Source of the DNA: Chloranthus sessilifolius
Lineage: Eukaryota > Streptophyta > Magnoliopsida > Chloranthales > Chloranthaceae
NCBI GenBank assembly: GCA_021018995.1
Contig: CM037587.1
Span: 60,486,104 to 60,550,103 of the forward strand
Direction of reading: 5' to 3'
Length of the DNA: 64,000 bases
The notes under the pieces are model-generated. The model was not told where the DNA came from, did no database searches, and was given only the letters and a program-made list of their open reading frames with translations. Shown here piece by piece: positions 1-11,809 of this stretch; within the stretch, counting starts at the first letter, position 1; every line of letters starts with the position of its first letter. The position numbers and the translations under genes were made by a program.

Positions 1-1282
1 TATCCTTTGGCAACCAATCTTGCCTTAAATTTTTCTATAGTTCCATCTGTTTTACGTTTTCTTTTAAATATCCATCTACATCCTATGGGTTTATATCCTT
101 CTGGTAAGCCTACTAATTTCCATGTTTTGTTTCCCATTATTGAATCAATTTCATCATTGATAGCTTCTTTCCAAAAAGCACTATCTCTAGATTTCATTGC
201 GTCGTTAAAAGTGATAGGATCATCGTCTATATTTAAACACAAATGTTTCTTAGTACTTTTGGTCCTATTTCCTTCAATCAAATAGATATAATAGTCTTTT
301 GAAAGACTAGTTTCAAATCGTTGACGTTTACTTCGTCGAGGTTCAATGATGACCTCTTCATCACTTGAAGATTCAATAACTTCTTTAGATTTAGAAGATT
401 CTCCATCTTCATAAGTTTTACTTTCAATATTTAATTTATTAGTTAGAGTAGTGAACTTAGATTCATAGAATATAGCATCTCTAGATTCTATTATAGTATT
501 TTTATTGATGTTATCATTAGATTCCATAACTAGATATCTATAAGCTTTACTATTTTGTGCATAGTCAATAAATGCACACTCAATAGATCTAATCCCTATC
601 TTAGGTCTTTTAGGATCTACTAATCTAACAAGTGCCCTACACCCCCACACTTTAAAATAGGTTAGACTAGGTTTTCGATTCTTCCAAAGTTTATATAGTG
701 TAGTTAAACTTTTCTTATGTGGAATTCTATTCAAAATATGAGTAGCAGTTAACAAAGCTTCACCCCATAAATTTTTATCGGAATTAGCGTTAACTAATAT
801 TGCATTAGTCATTTCTACTAATGTTCTATTTTTTCTTTCGGCAACTCTGTTTTGTTATGGCATATATGGAGCCGTCACCTCATGACGAATTCCATGAATT
901 TCACAAAAATCAGAGAATTCATTTGACATGTATTCTCCACCCCGATCAGATCTAATGACTTTATTTTTTTATTTAATTGATTTTCTACTAATGCTTTATA
1001 AACCTTAAATTTTTCAAAAGCCTCATTTTTAGTATTTAATAAATATATATGAGCATATTTCAAAAAATCATCTATAAAAGTAATAAAATATCGTTTTCCA
1101 CCTCTAGTAGAAACATTGTTTAAATCACAAATATCACTGTGTATTAAATCTAATAAATATGAATTTCTAATAACACTAGGAAAAAGTTTTCTAGTAATTT
1201 TAGTCTTAGCACATATACTACAAACACTACTATCAAAAGATTCATATTTTGGAATTAACTCTAAGTTAGTCATGTATTTCAT
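1..1282 (-). pseudogene. copia integrase core and start of reverse transcriptase
   Basis: Read on the minus strand, this follows the protease. It shows the integrase catalytic-core signature (HSDICDLN, then FITFIDDF), then an NRTLVE-like stretch, a Ser/Glu-rich linker ending in a PRRSKR-type motif, and the conserved start of the copia RT (W-K-L-V-x-L-P-x-G, then K-x-x-G-C-R-W-I-F). This is the standard plant copia pol order. The reading is interrupted in places, so I treat it as a fossil. The rest of RT and RNase H would lie left of base 1. Confidence 0.85.
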
Positions 1283-1302
1283 AGACTTACAATTAACATG
1301 TC

Positions 1303-2706
1303 CTAATCTATCATGCCATAAATTAGAAAGAGAGACCGAGTAAGAAGAAGGAGAGATTTTATTGATTGAGTCAGTATAATGAGTTTGAACATACCTCCCA
1401 TGGCATATCCTTTTCCAACAAATTCGCCATTCTTGGATAAGATAAACTTATTCGATTCAAATACAAGTTTGAAACCATGTTTAATCAATAAACCACCCGA
1501 AATGAGATTCTTGCAGATATCGGGTACATGGAGCACATCAGTAAGTGTAACGACCTTTCCGGATGTAAAATTTAATTTCACTTTTCCACGTCCTATAATC
1601 TTTGCCGTAGATGAGTTCCCCATGAAGAGATCTTGATCATCATCAGCTTTGTCATATGTCCTAAACATGACACGATTATTACATATATGTTTTGTGGCAC
1701 CGGTGTCGATCCACGATTCATTGATGTTACCAATCAGATTGACTTCCGAAAGAACGGCTACAAAGTTGTTTTTCACTTCTACTACATTCGCTTGATTCTT
1801 CAACTTCTTGAAGAGGCGACAATCCCGTTTGAAATGTCCGGGTTTCCCACAGTGATAGCAACTACCATTCTTTGGTACCATGGTCTTATTCTCCTTGGCG
1901 AATTTCTTATTCTCCTTGGAATGAGAATACCCTCTCTTCCTCTTTTTGAACGGTCCACTAACAAACTTAGACTCAACCAAGTGTGCCTTTAATATCATAT
2001 CAATGTGATCTTCTGTTTTGTCCCTAACTCGGGATTCTTTCTCAATACGTAAATGAAGAAGAAGATTTTCCATAGAAATCTTCTCATTATTACGCTTAAG
2101 GATTTTTTGGTAATCTTTCCATGGTGGAGGCAACTTGGCGATTACTGCACCAACAAAAAAATTCTCATCGAAATGAGAATCATTAGCAACCATATAATTT
2201 ATAATAACTTGAAAATCATGAACTTGGCTAATAATAGGTTTATCATCAACCATTGTAAAATTGAAAAACTGACTGATAATATAAGAATTATACCCTGTAT
2301 CTTCAGTTTTATATTTCTTCTCGAGTGCATCCCAGAGTTCCTTCGAGGTGTCGTAGGTGTGGTAGATGTCAAACAAAGAATCCGACAGTGCATTCAAAAT
2401 ATAGCCTTTGCAAGTGTAGTCGTCGTCGTCCCATTTCTGCTTTTTACGGCCTTCAACGAGGGTGGATGATTCAATAATAGTCAGACACGGAGTTGTGATA
2501 ACGTATACAACTTTCAGTGTGGTTAATAGAAAATGCAATTTCTGTTGCCACCGTCTGAAATTTGAACCATCAAAACTGTCTAACTTGTGGATGTTATTAG
2601 GCAACGTTGGATGAATCTTATCATTCAATAGAGCAGAAGTAGAGGACTGAATATGAGCCATAAAGTCTCGGTGTAAAATTTTTAGAACAATAGGTTCAGG
2701 TTGCAA
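1303..2706 (-). pseudogene. copia gag and protease region
   Basis: One long open stretch of 467 codons. A likely true start is the internal methionine of MAHIQSS near 2660, because copia gag proteins begin close to the F-D-G-x-N-F-x-x-W motif, seen here as SFDGSNFRRW. The zinc knuckle CYHCGKPGHFKRDC binds nucleic acid in the particle. It is followed by the aspartic protease active site WIDTGATKHIC and by a GAG-pre-integrase region. In intact copies the product packages the element RNA and cleaves the polyprotein. Part of a broken element. Confidence 0.9.
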
Positions 2707-2749
2707 AAGAAGATAAAGATCGGAATTAACATATACTCTGATCCGGTTC

Positions 2750-3309
2750 GAGGTACGTTAAATATCGTTATCTTTAAACCGAGATTTGCCCCTACTACTA
2801 TAATCTAGTGGTCACCAATAGGTTACCGGCAAATCGGTTCTAGGATAAAACGAACCGGGAGCGTAACCGTGTGATCAAATTTGGTGAATCTGATCACGCA
2901 ACCAGAACACCAAAAACTAAAGCGGAACTCTGAGAAGGAAAAAACTTAAACTCGCGGAGAAGAAATTTGCAAAAATATGCAGTGTTTAAAATGAGGGGTC
3001 TTGGGGCCCTTTTATAGATAAAACAGGTGTAACCAAACAGACATATCCATTGCATATAACTGAACGGTCAGATAAGACATATCCATTTAAAAAATAACTG
3101 AATGATTTAAAATTCAAATGGGCGGTTACACACTTGTTCAAAAGTTTAATTAAATTATCGTATCGCCACGCCACGCCACGTACACGTGCTCGTGCCGACC
3201 CGACTCGGCTCGGTGCGCGCGCACGTTTGTGACTGATGGGTTGCATGGCGGGGGAAGCTACAAAGTTCAATGCCTTGAGCCAAGATAATAATATATAAGC
3301 TCAATCCAA
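2750..3309 (-). repeat. probable 5' LTR of the copia element
   Basis: On the minus strand the block begins TGTTGGATTGAGC (plus-strand end near 3309), typical of plant copia LTR starts. It carries a TATA-like box CTATAAAAG at about 3010-3018. It ends near 2750 next to GGATCAGAGT, a degenerate match to the initiator-methionine tRNA primer-binding site. Both boundaries are inferred, since the partner LTR is not in the window. Part of the block (3160-3230) is unusually GC-rich. Confidence 0.5.
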
Positions 3310-3882
3310 CAAAGAGTTTCCACGATGTGGGATAAATCCCAGTTTCAAAAGCTTACTTTTTAAAACCTTTAAAATATCCAAAGATTATTTTCGAATTTTG
3401 TATCACGGAGGTGGCATTGCTTTAGATAGGAAACGCGTTTCCGGCAATGAGGTGAATAAACAGTTACATTAAGTGGATGAGGACTTACAAGTTGCAAACT
3501 AAGAGAGTTTGTGTTGCATTATGTTTCAATATTCTACATATATAGGTCATTGTTATAAATGGAATTCAGCCCGGCAAAGCACCTTAGGCCGGACCTAATT
3601 TAAGGAGGGTTTGGGCGTGCAATAAAGCCCACAATCTGGGCTGGAGCTTAAGCTTTTAAGCCCATTGGGCTCTAATTCATAATATGTGTACTGAGTTTTA
3701 GCAATGGCCTCATTCATGTACCATATCTATAGTGTGATCAAGAGCTTGTGGTTCATTGCTCACAATTCTATAAAGGAACACTTTCTATAATGTGGGGTAC
3801 ACCGGCCCTTAAAGAGTTCAGATTAGATTGAGCCTAAAGATTGTGCCATTGAATGATTTCTACGCTCTGATCGAGAGGCATT
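3310..3882. other. intergenic, no gene seen
   Basis: No credible coding region. Short GGGCTTTA/AAGCCC-type words recur (3590-3670), but I could not resolve them into a known repeat. Confidence 0.5.
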
Positions 3883-4329
3883 TTATGAGTTGTGAAACGG
3901 TGAAAAATGAGGCATAAAAAGTATGTCGGGAGTTGGGACGCGTTCCATGTACATGTTTGGGCTACCACCTGGGCATCTCAATTGCCAATCTAGTTGCCCC
4001 ACTTGGTGATCTCTGCAGAAAGTAGCCCCGCACCGGCATTCGAATCCTGCCAACCCAACTCGTTTCCGGCAAGCCATGCAATGGCTCAGATGGGTTTCCC
4101 TCACTGCTTCCTGCCACCTTATCAAGATGTAGTGAGCTTGATAGACAACGACTGGGATGACCACCTTTGGCTACTGCTTCATGAAATTAACATCTCTATT
4201 ACACTTACAGCAGAGATTGTTGGTAGTGGCGCTACCGAAGAAACCACAGTTATTTGCCCACAGGATTGGGGCTTTGGGTGTGTGGCACTCAGTCTCATCA
4301 GTTTCCTTTTTATAGCTCTCTGGTGCCAT
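3883..4329 (-). pseudogene. A20/AN1 zinc-finger (SAP) pseudogene
   Basis: The start is the ATG at 4327-4329. Residues 1-52 match the N-terminus and A20 finger of plant stress-associated proteins: ETEC, then APIL-ANNCGFFGSATTNN, then C-x2-C. In the same frame, downstream codons encode an AN1 finger, CMACRKRVGLAGFECRCG, followed by FCRDH. Known SAPs bind ubiquitin through A20 and act in stress signalling. This copy is dead. The first A20 cysteine is Trp (codon 24), a TAG at 4171-4173 separates the two fingers, and the final His/Cys ligands of AN1 are lost. Most plant SAP genes lack introns, so the absence of introns does not tell whether it is a retrocopy. The family call is firm; the orthologue is not assigned. 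Confidence 0.85.
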
Positions 4330-4686
4330 GGCTGGTAACTAACTAGAGCAAGAAAGCTTCTCAACAAAAGATTTGACACTAACGACAAATTGTATCACTT
4401 CAACCAATCTGATTGGCGGTCTTTCCTTTTTCTTTCTGCCGTGAGACACAAATTCAAACTCGCCTAAATTAGGTGCTACAAGGATTCAAGCTAGAAATCT
4501 TCCATTTTTGAGATATAAAATCAAAAGAGTATCTTAAAATCAAACAAAGAGTGAAAATTAATGTAGGGGCATGAGTTCGTCCTAAAACGGATATTTTAGA
4601 TAAATATAGTTGATGGTTTTTTATAGGGAGAATTTTCGGCAATAGAAGTCACATATATTTGTATGGTATTATAATTACCTTCATTT

Positions 4687-4830
4687 CACTACAAAAAATA
4701 GACCATACGCCGAGAGCGTAGGCACTACAAAACAAGGATCCTACACAGACGGTTATTATATGAAGCCATCGGCATATATAAAGCCAACGCCAATAGCTAA
4801 TATAGCAAGCCGTAGGCATAAGATCAATGT
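4687..4830 (+). mobile_element. CACTA-type transposon left end
   Basis: CACTACAAAAAATAG at 4687 matches the terminal inverted repeat consensus of plant En/Spm (CACTA) elements. The next 130 bases carry short subterminal words of the type GCCGTAGGC and GCCATCGGC in both orientations, as expected for transposase-binding subterminal repeats. No matching right end with the same subterminal words was found, so length and TSD are unknown. Confidence 0.5.
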
Positions 4831-5135
4831 ACATAACTCCCCGTGGTTTCTTTTAACTCAAATCGCCCTCCCTTCACACGAATTCCCTAATCCCTCTTGC
4901 CGTCCTCCCTTCTCGCCCAACCCTAAATTTCTCTCGCTCAACCCACCCTCTCGATCCCTTCATTAGGGTTTCTAAAAATCCCTTCATTAATTTTTAGGGT
5001 TTTGTGTATTTCTTCATCGTTCGATCTCGTTGGCCCAATAGGGTTTCTAAAAATCCTTCGCAGCTTCCAAATATCTCTTTGACGCCGATTGATTTCTGCC
5101 CTGGTTTACTTAGTTTATTGGAAATAAGCTGGAAA

Positions 5136-5352
5136 ATGAGATCTGAATCCGTTGATTCCGGTAGGAGAGAGAATGTCCCTAAGAATCAAAGCCGTAGTCG
5201 ATAGGTTTGTGAAAGAGCTGAAAGAGGCTCTGGATGATGATATCCAAGATAGGATCATGATGGAGAGGTAGATGGAGAGCTACATTGAGGAGAGAGAAAG
5301 AGAAGTTGCTGAAAGAGAGGCCACTTGGAAAGCTGAGCTTTCTCGTCGGGAG
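5136..5352 (+). pseudogene. coiled-coil host-gene exon 1 (decayed)
   Basis: A CT-rich leader with repeated TAGGGTTT (4960-5050) leads to ATG at 5136 (MRSESVDSGRRE). A second frame from ATG 5173 encodes a highly charged helix (VVDRFVKELKEALDDD, then EEREREVAEREA) and ends at a GT donor after 5352. The two frames differ by one base. A TAG at 5269-5271 interrupts the helix where a Glu codon would fit. The protein resembles a conserved plant coiled-coil protein that I recall but cannot name with confidence. Together with exon-like pieces downstream it suggests a split, decayed host gene, or a fragment carried by the neighbouring CACTA element. Confidence 0.5.
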
Positions 5353-5611
5353 GTATAAATCTAGATTTAGGATTTTTAGTTGTTTCATGATATGAGGGAT
5401 ATATTTGTTATTTTGGTCGATTTTTGGAAATTTATGTCGGATTTATTTATCATAACCACCGAATTTTTTGTACTGTATGTGCTTGTAGAACATATATTTT
5501 CTGTTTTTGCCTCTTTTTTTTGGTTACCTGTAATTAGTTGAAGCTGCAAAAAATTTAGAAGAAGTGTGTCGAGGTTATTCCATTTAAGAAAATATAAATT
5601 CTTATTTTACT

Positions 5612-5618
5612 ATTATTG

Positions 5619-5662
<44 letters not shown>

Positions 5663-5669
5663 CAATAAT
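5612..5669. repeat. AT microsatellite inside a perfect inverted repeat
   Basis: A run of about 20 AT dinucleotides is flanked by ATTATTGTA on the left and its exact reverse complement TACAATAAT on the right. The whole block can form a 58-base hairpin. It lies in what looks like an intron. Confidence 0.8.
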
Positions 5670-5734
5670 TTTTTGCACTAAAGTTCTTAATTTGTACTTA
5701 CAATACGTATCGGCATCAGTTTATTCTTCTCTAG

Positions 5735-5866
5735 GCAGTGTCAGTCAACTGCCGAGGAGGTTACCGAATGTGTGCTTCGTACAATTTTATGGCGCAATGG
5801 TATCTTACCTGGCCTTGAAAATGGCTATGACTACCAAGTTCAAAAATCAATTGGCTCTGAAAACAG
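5735..5866 (+). pseudogene. exon-like segment following the coiled-coil exon
   Basis: After a pyrimidine-rich tract and AG at 5733-5734, one frame reads STAEEVTECVLRTILWRNG, then LPGLENGYDYQVQKS, up to AG followed by GTGTGT (donor at 5867). Splice-site spacing and open frame suggest a real ancestral exon, plausibly the second of the coiled-coil gene. I do not recognise the protein. Function unknown. Confidence 0.4.
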
Positions 5867-6308
5867 GTGTGTCCGACTACGCAAGACTTCTCTTGTATAT
5901 ATATTTATCTCTTCTAAGTTGATATCATAGTAATAATAATCTATATGGGTTATATTGTCTGTAAAGGTCATCTTTTTCTTGGCATTTATTTGTTATTTAT
6001 AAGCTCTTCCAGAAAATAAGAACTCAAAACATAAGACTTTTTCAATCTTATTTAGTTCATGTTGTGTTGATAAAAATTTTTTCTTGCCGTCACTCCTCTC
6101 TCCCTCCACATATGTAGTACTAGTATTTGCACGTTTTGAAATGGTGATGCGAAGGTTATGGATGGATGTGGTTGTGTGGGGGTAGGGGTGCTTCATGAAC
6201 ATATGTTGTAATTGGGACTTCTTAGGTTTCTTTTTAACTTTTTTTAAGGCATATTGCCCAAAGACCCAACAGATATGCTTATTATGTATAGATTTAGAAC
6301 CTTGATCA

Positions 6309-6670
6309 CACTACGTGAAAAAGCCAAAAAAATCACTGTCTTAAACAGTGATTTTTTCAAAAAATCACTGCCTCTGACAATGATTTTTTTTCCAAAAATT
6401 ACTGCCCTAAACAGTTATAAAAAAAGGAGTAGTTTTTTTTTACCACTATACAAGACAGTGGTTTATGAACTTCAACAACAACTGCTCTTAACAGTCATAA
6501 AAAAAACCACTACTTTTGGCAATAGTTTTTTTATGCAATTTTAAAAAAAAAAAAATTATGCTGACTATTTTTTATGCAATTTTTTTATGTTTTTTTTTTA
6601 ATGCAATTTTTTTATGCTTTTTTTAATGCAATTTTTTTAATGCTTTTTTTAATACAATTTTTTTAATATT
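6309..6670 (+). mobile_element. second CACTA-like end with palindromic subterminal repeats
   Basis: CACTACGTGAAAAAGCC at 6309 fits the CACTA terminal consensus. It is followed by 6-8 diverged copies of AACAGTGATTTTTT, many in facing pairs, a subterminal-repeat pattern different from that at 4687, so another family. From about 6540 to 6670 the sequence becomes an imperfect run of TTTTTTTATGCAAT-like units. The matching right end was not found. Confidence 0.45.
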
Positions 6671-7639
6671 TTTAAAAAATTATATAAAGAAAAAAAGCTA
6701 TTAATCTCATATTTCAGCACATCCATTCAACTCAAATGCAAATCATTCAATGTCATTAATAAAAAAAATAGATGCTCAATTCTTTTATTCACACAAAATG
6801 TTGCATCTCAACCTATGATCCAACCTTTCAAATCAGCCAAACATTTTAATCTCTACATGCCCAATCCTTTATTCAACCAAAAAGAAGAAAAGAAATAGAG
6901 TTAACAATCTAAGGACCCCATGGCCCATTTTCAAAATAAAAGAAAAAAAAAATTTAATTTGCTTCGCCTCTCCTGCCAAGTGTCCCCATCACCTAGTGAT
7001 CCGTTTGAGGTGAGCTTCAAATCGGAAAGCTTCGCCTGAAATAAAAAAGAGAACATCATTAAACTGAGATATTGATGACTTCTATATAAGGAATCCCCAT
7101 CTAATAGGCCGGGTTGAAAACATTAGCCTGTTATATAAATAAGTTGTACTCAAGTTAGCCCAAACTTGACCTGAACCCAACCTGGTCCTGTTTGCTACAC
7201 AATATATAGGTATATCATTTTTGGTTTAAGTTGTTCCAAACACTTGCCTATAGACAACTTGGAACTCAACCGATACCACTAATTTTTTTGTATGGTCTCC
7301 ACTGACAAAAAAATTTAATTTTATAAAAATCTGATCGGCTCAACTGATTCAAAATAAAAAAGAGTGTAAGGATGAGCTTACAACATGTCTTCTCCAAACA
7401 TGCTACCACAAATTCCTAAGTTCATTTTTCTTGATCGGCTTAACAAGAAAATTTGTAGCGCCTTTCAACATGCACTTGAATACCACACTAATAATATCAT
7501 GCGAGGACTTCACTGCACAAGTTCCAAAAGGAGTGAAAAACGTGCCCAAATCAAAGTTCTACTATAATTGATACATTACAAAAGATTATTAATATATCAT
7601 ACTTTTAACATGAATTTTTTTGCAGGTCTCATGCTCCAT
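6671..7639. other. AT-rich intergenic or intronic DNA
   Basis: No credible gene. The 60-codon open frame at 7385-7567 has no recognisable motif and ends next to the LINE remnant. Confidence 0.4.
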
Positions 7640-8760
7640 TATCATGGCAAGAAGGTTGAAGTCAGGACAAGTGAAAAGATGCAAAAAAGACTCACGGGCT
7701 GGTAATTATCGTTCCTCTCCTTTGTAGGCAGATTAGAACTTATATATCCCATACTATTCTACTTAGCAAGTCTTTTGGTCGGCTACATTTTCTTTACCAA
7801 AGGTCCTTAAGAAAATTGAAGGTAGTTTCAACAACTCTCTTTGGGCAGGCCTCTCCCTTAAGAGAATGCTTTACCCTATCAACTATAAATCTATTTGTAA
7901 GAAGAAAGCCTTGGGATAATCAAACTAAATGATTGGAACAAAGCTGAACTTAACTTTTTGGGACATCACTACCAGGTGAGAATCAATTTGGTTGTGATGG
8001 ATTGAAGGTCACATCTCAAAGAATGAAAGAATGCCTTATTCGTTGCAGAGAAATAGCAAAGGAAAATAATCAATTCATCATTGGTGATGAGAGGAACACT
8101 ATACTATAGTGGGAACCTTAACTCTATGAGGGCTTTTTTTACAATCAGTTTTAACAAAATTCTGGTTGTAATAACTAATACTATACAACAGGGAAACAGA
8201 ATCTACCAAAACCATCTATGGACAACAGCCGCCGAAGAAACTTAATGATGGCCATTATTGTCTGGACTGCATCTACAAATGATTCCTCTTTGAGTTGGCT
8301 TGGGCAAATACAAAAACACAATCCCCAAACACTATCTATGTGTTTCATTGGCAATCCAAGACTAAGTTAATAACAATTGATAGGTTAAGCAGAAAATAAT
8401 TATTAGTCCTGGATGTGTAGGTTGTTGGGAACAAGATGAAACTCTAACTTAGATCTTCACTTAATGTGGATATGTATCATGTATATTGAGATTGATTATG
8501 TGCATGCTACACATCAACAAAACAATTTTTAGAAGTCTTCTTGAAATTGTACACTAATTGACAAAAAAATTTCAGAGTTTAGGACCCACTTACACTGTTG
8601 CTAAGAGCATAGTAGCTGCTACTTTTTGGCATATTTGGAGGGAGACGAATTTTTGGATAGTTAAAGAAAATGTATCATGTACTTTTGGGGGAAAGATAAG
8701 ATCAATGAAGCCCCCATCAAGCCCTATGAGATTGAAAAAGAGAGTTTCCTAAGACTTGGA
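7640..8760 (+). mobile_element. L1-type LINE remnant (RT C-terminus and zf-RVT region)
   Basis: The first part translates to RLTGW, then FLSFVGRLELI, then a decayed NDWNKAELN, matching the region after the RT core of plant L1-type LINEs. Around 8410-8470 the reading CVGCWEQDETLT matches the zf-RVT zinc-binding motif. At 8590-8650, KSIVAATFWHIWRETN matches the conserved HIWRERN motif that follows it. Several stops and at least two frame changes show that it is long dead. About 500 bases in the middle are too decayed to read. No poly-A tail or TSD was identified. Confidence 0.7.
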
Positions 8761-8867
8761 GGATCAATTTAAAAAAAGATACATATTCAAGTTAAGTATT
8801 ATTGTAGAGTCAATATTCTTTACCCACTAATTCCAAACTGATGACTTGACTGGCTTCCCTTCTATTT

Positions 8868-9000
8868 AGGATGACCTGAAATTTGTTCATCTGTTGGGGC
8901 TTCAAGTACTGCTGGATAAGCTTGGTGGATCTCTAGAAAGGGACGCTGCAATTGGGAGAGATGTTTGTAGGAGACGCTTTACTGACCAGATGTGGCAAAT
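8868..9000 (+). pseudogene. exon-like segment, gene unknown
   Basis: After a CT-rich tract and TTTAG, the frame DDLKFVHLLGLQVLLDKLGG, then RRRFTDQMWQ, stays open for about 43 codons. I do not recognise it. It may belong to the plus-strand gene whose other exons lie at 5.1-5.9 and 23.5-24.2 kb, or be another captured piece. Confidence 0.25.
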
Positions 9001-9369
9001 AAATTTCATATTTGAGCTTTGTTATTCAGTTATATTTGATATTATCTTTTCATTCTCAAGATTTCTTCAATAGGTAAAATGATGTCAAGATACTGAAACA
9101 AGAAAGTGCTCATTGGATGACTCGAACATATGATAGTTGTAATGTGTTATGATTTTGGAAGACATGGCAATCTTCATTCAGGAGGCAATGAGATTATCCC
9201 TTTATGAAGCATGCCACGTTTTGTTGTACAATTTTCATTTTATAAATAGTGTGGGACTGGCTCTTAGGATTGGATGTATGATGGGAAAATTGTTACCACA
9301 GTACCAGAGCATGTGTCTATCAGTGGTTCTCCTCGGAGGGTTTGTACCATAACAGAGTAGTATCATTGA

Positions 9370-9805
9370 ATCTCCTAAAAATTAATTTATGCTTTGTTTC
9401 TCTTAATTTCACTATATACATAAAATAAATATCAATATAAAGCATGGTATAGCTGAATTTTTGCACATGATCTAAATTGAATAACCTAATCACCTTAAGT
9501 ACAGAAACTACTTTCATCATCTCTATAATTTTGAAATTGCAAAAAATTGTGAGAACAAATCGTGAGAATAGAAAAAAAAAAATTTAACATTGGTGATTCT
9601 CCAATATCTATTATCTGAACAACTTATTGACTAATTTATGCTTTGCTTCTCTTAATTTCACAACAAATATAGTGAAATCAAACCTTGTACACTAACAAAC
9701 CAAACAAAAATCAGGTCAACATCATAGGTAGCATGATAATATGATATAGTTGAATTTTTTCACATAATCTAAATTGAATATGCTAATTACCTTCACTACA
9801 CAGTA
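9370..9805. repeat. diverged direct duplication about 260 bp apart
   Basis: TAATTTATGCTTTG, then TCTCTTAATTTCAC, and GAATTTTTGCACATGATCTA occur at about 9384-9500 and again, diverged, at about 9641-9790. The block is AT-rich and non-coding. Confidence 0.55.
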
Positions 9806-11466
9806 ACTCAAAGGATTGCTACCTTGACTAAGGATCACACATATATATTATATTAAATAAATAAGGAAAATATAAAAGATGTAGTTTCAACCAAGTGAGT
9901 TGTCTAGGAGACCCATAGCTCGGCTTCGGTAATAAGTTGGCAATGTTAAAATTCAGAAAAATCCGGAAAAATCAGCAAGTTCAGGGAAAAATTCTGAGAA
10001 AAAATCGGAGACAAAAAAATTAATAAGATTAAAAAGTAAAAAAATCTAACAATATTAAAAATCAAGAAGTATTGAAAAAAAAACAGAGAGCAATTTAGAC
10101 AAAAAAAAAAAACCTCCATGCATACCTTCTCTAGGGCGTGAATGACAGATCAGAGATTTAAAACTAGGGTCATCGATTCTACATAACACACATCGATTTA
10201 AAACTTGCTGTAGATTAGAGATTCCACATGCCACACATCGATTTTGACATACAAAAATTAGGGTCACCGACTCTAGATACAATAGACATTGCAGTTTTTT
10301 AGATTAACTCAGAGAAAGTCCTGAAAAAAAAAACCTAGAAACATTTATATGATGTGTAGAAAAAAATCTCAGATTTTGCACAAAATTGGACCATCAAGTA
10401 ATAACATTTCTCCTCTATTCTTATCATAAACTTCGATAATCGCAGCCAGTCTAGGATTATCTCTGCTACAACCATCGAAGCTGAACTTGATCTAATTCTA
10501 TATACTAATTTATTTTTGTTAAATAATTTTATTGGATAAATCATCTCAATAAGAAATATAAAAGCTCAATATATCCAAATAGTTAATATTTTAAATAAAA
10601 AAATCAAAAATAAAAGCTGACATGTGGGCCATGATCTCAAGATATGATGTGACAGATTGAGACAAAAAACGATCTCCATCGTTTGATTCATGGCAGTCAA
10701 TGGTGTTAACTGTGGAATCATTAGTTGTGGAGACTGAACCTTCGGTTGGCGTCCGTACTCTACTAATAATTTTCCCCTTTTTTCCATACAAATCCACCCA
10801 CTGGCAGTATGAAACTATTATAAAATGACCCATCACCATTGGATCCTCATGTAATGGTTGTTTGAATATGGGTACAACTAAAAAGAAACACGAATCCATA
10901 CCTACAACACCTACCAACTCTTATTTAAACCGTTTATTCATAGGATAGAATTCTGATAAATGACTATATTACTTGGCTGTATAATGTTTTTTTGTGGGAT
11001 TCGAAACACTAATGTAACCTAATCACATCTACAACGAAATAATGTGGAACTACTGATACTATCTTTCAAATTCTCTAGTCATATCCGATCATGATTCTAA
11101 ATTCATGAAGAAATGAAGTTCAGATTTCAGGCATGTAAGAAACAAAACGGTTTGATGCTTGTAACGGATAAAACCAGCATTGCCAGACATGTTTCTCTTC
11201 CGAAATGGGCACATTTCATCACCATGCATTTAATGGAACGGAAAATGTAGAATTAAAATTGCAGCTGAGAGCAAGGCCATCGACAACCTAAAGATACCAA
11301 ACTACTATAATATGTAATAAAAACTTTTTGAACATGACCAATGCTTTAAATGGTGACTCTGAGAATAGAAGACAAAGGGTAATAGAAAGACCCCTCAAAT
11401 TACCTCATCCAAGCATGAGATAGGTGACAGCCTTCACCTGCTGTTCAAATCTAGCTCACCGGCTTC
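9806..11466. other. non-coding, no gene seen
   Basis: Open frames here (10055-10282, 10335-10544, 10591-10917, all minus) lack recognisable motifs, splice context or biased composition. The stretch could hold the 3' untranslated region of the fragment ending at 11467. Confidence 0.4.
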
Positions 11467-11553
11467 TCACCATTCATCTTGTGACCCGGTGTCTCCATTT
11501 TCAGGCTCATTCTCATCGTTCAAGAAATCCTCAGATGGCTCTTCTTCTTCCCG
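11467..11553 (-). pseudogene. terminal exon with acidic C-terminus, gene unknown
   Basis: A CAG acceptor next to 11553 opens a frame rich in Glu and Asp (REEEEPSEDFLNDENEPENG, then DTGSQDEW) ending at TGA 11467-11469. It continues in phase from the exon at 11810-11851, although that exon belongs to a bHLH-MYC_N gene whose own sequence should continue differently. It is therefore probably the tail of a different donor gene joined in the chimera. Source gene not recognised. Confidence 0.4.
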
Positions 11554-11809
11554 CTGTGTATACATATCCAATAAATGGCACTAACCAGTGATTTGCAAAC
11601 ATATCCACCAAAATTAAGCAAAGAAAAGAAATCTGCAATAGATATGAGAGATAGAGGGATGACCTTGCTAATAAGCTCCTAATTGAACTACACCTTTTCT
11701 AACAATCAAAGCACTGGTCTGCAGTATATTTATAACCAAATCAGATGAGTTCTAGAATTTATTGAATCCAAGGCACTTTGGAATGGTTTCGTGGGTACCA
11801 ACTACGAAC

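Larger units (their letters stand above)
1..3309 (-). mobile_element. Ty1/copia LTR retrotransposon, 5' part, runs off left edge
   Basis: The element reads leftward. From right to left it shows a probable 5' LTR (about 2750-3309), a gag region with a CCHC zinc knuckle, an aspartic protease, the integrase and the start of the reverse transcriptase at the window edge. The gag-protease-integrase-RT order is diagnostic of Ty1/copia. The gag N-terminal region resembles the plant UBN2/Retrotran_gag_2 family, which suggests a Tork-like lineage (inference). The element is broken, with a few interruptions visible in the part present. Its 3' LTR lies outside the window, so its age cannot be judged from LTR divergence. 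Confidence 0.9.

Noticed and set aside
8868-9352. Exons of a DA2-like or other named gene
   Set aside because: Only vague similarity; no defining motif can be seen.
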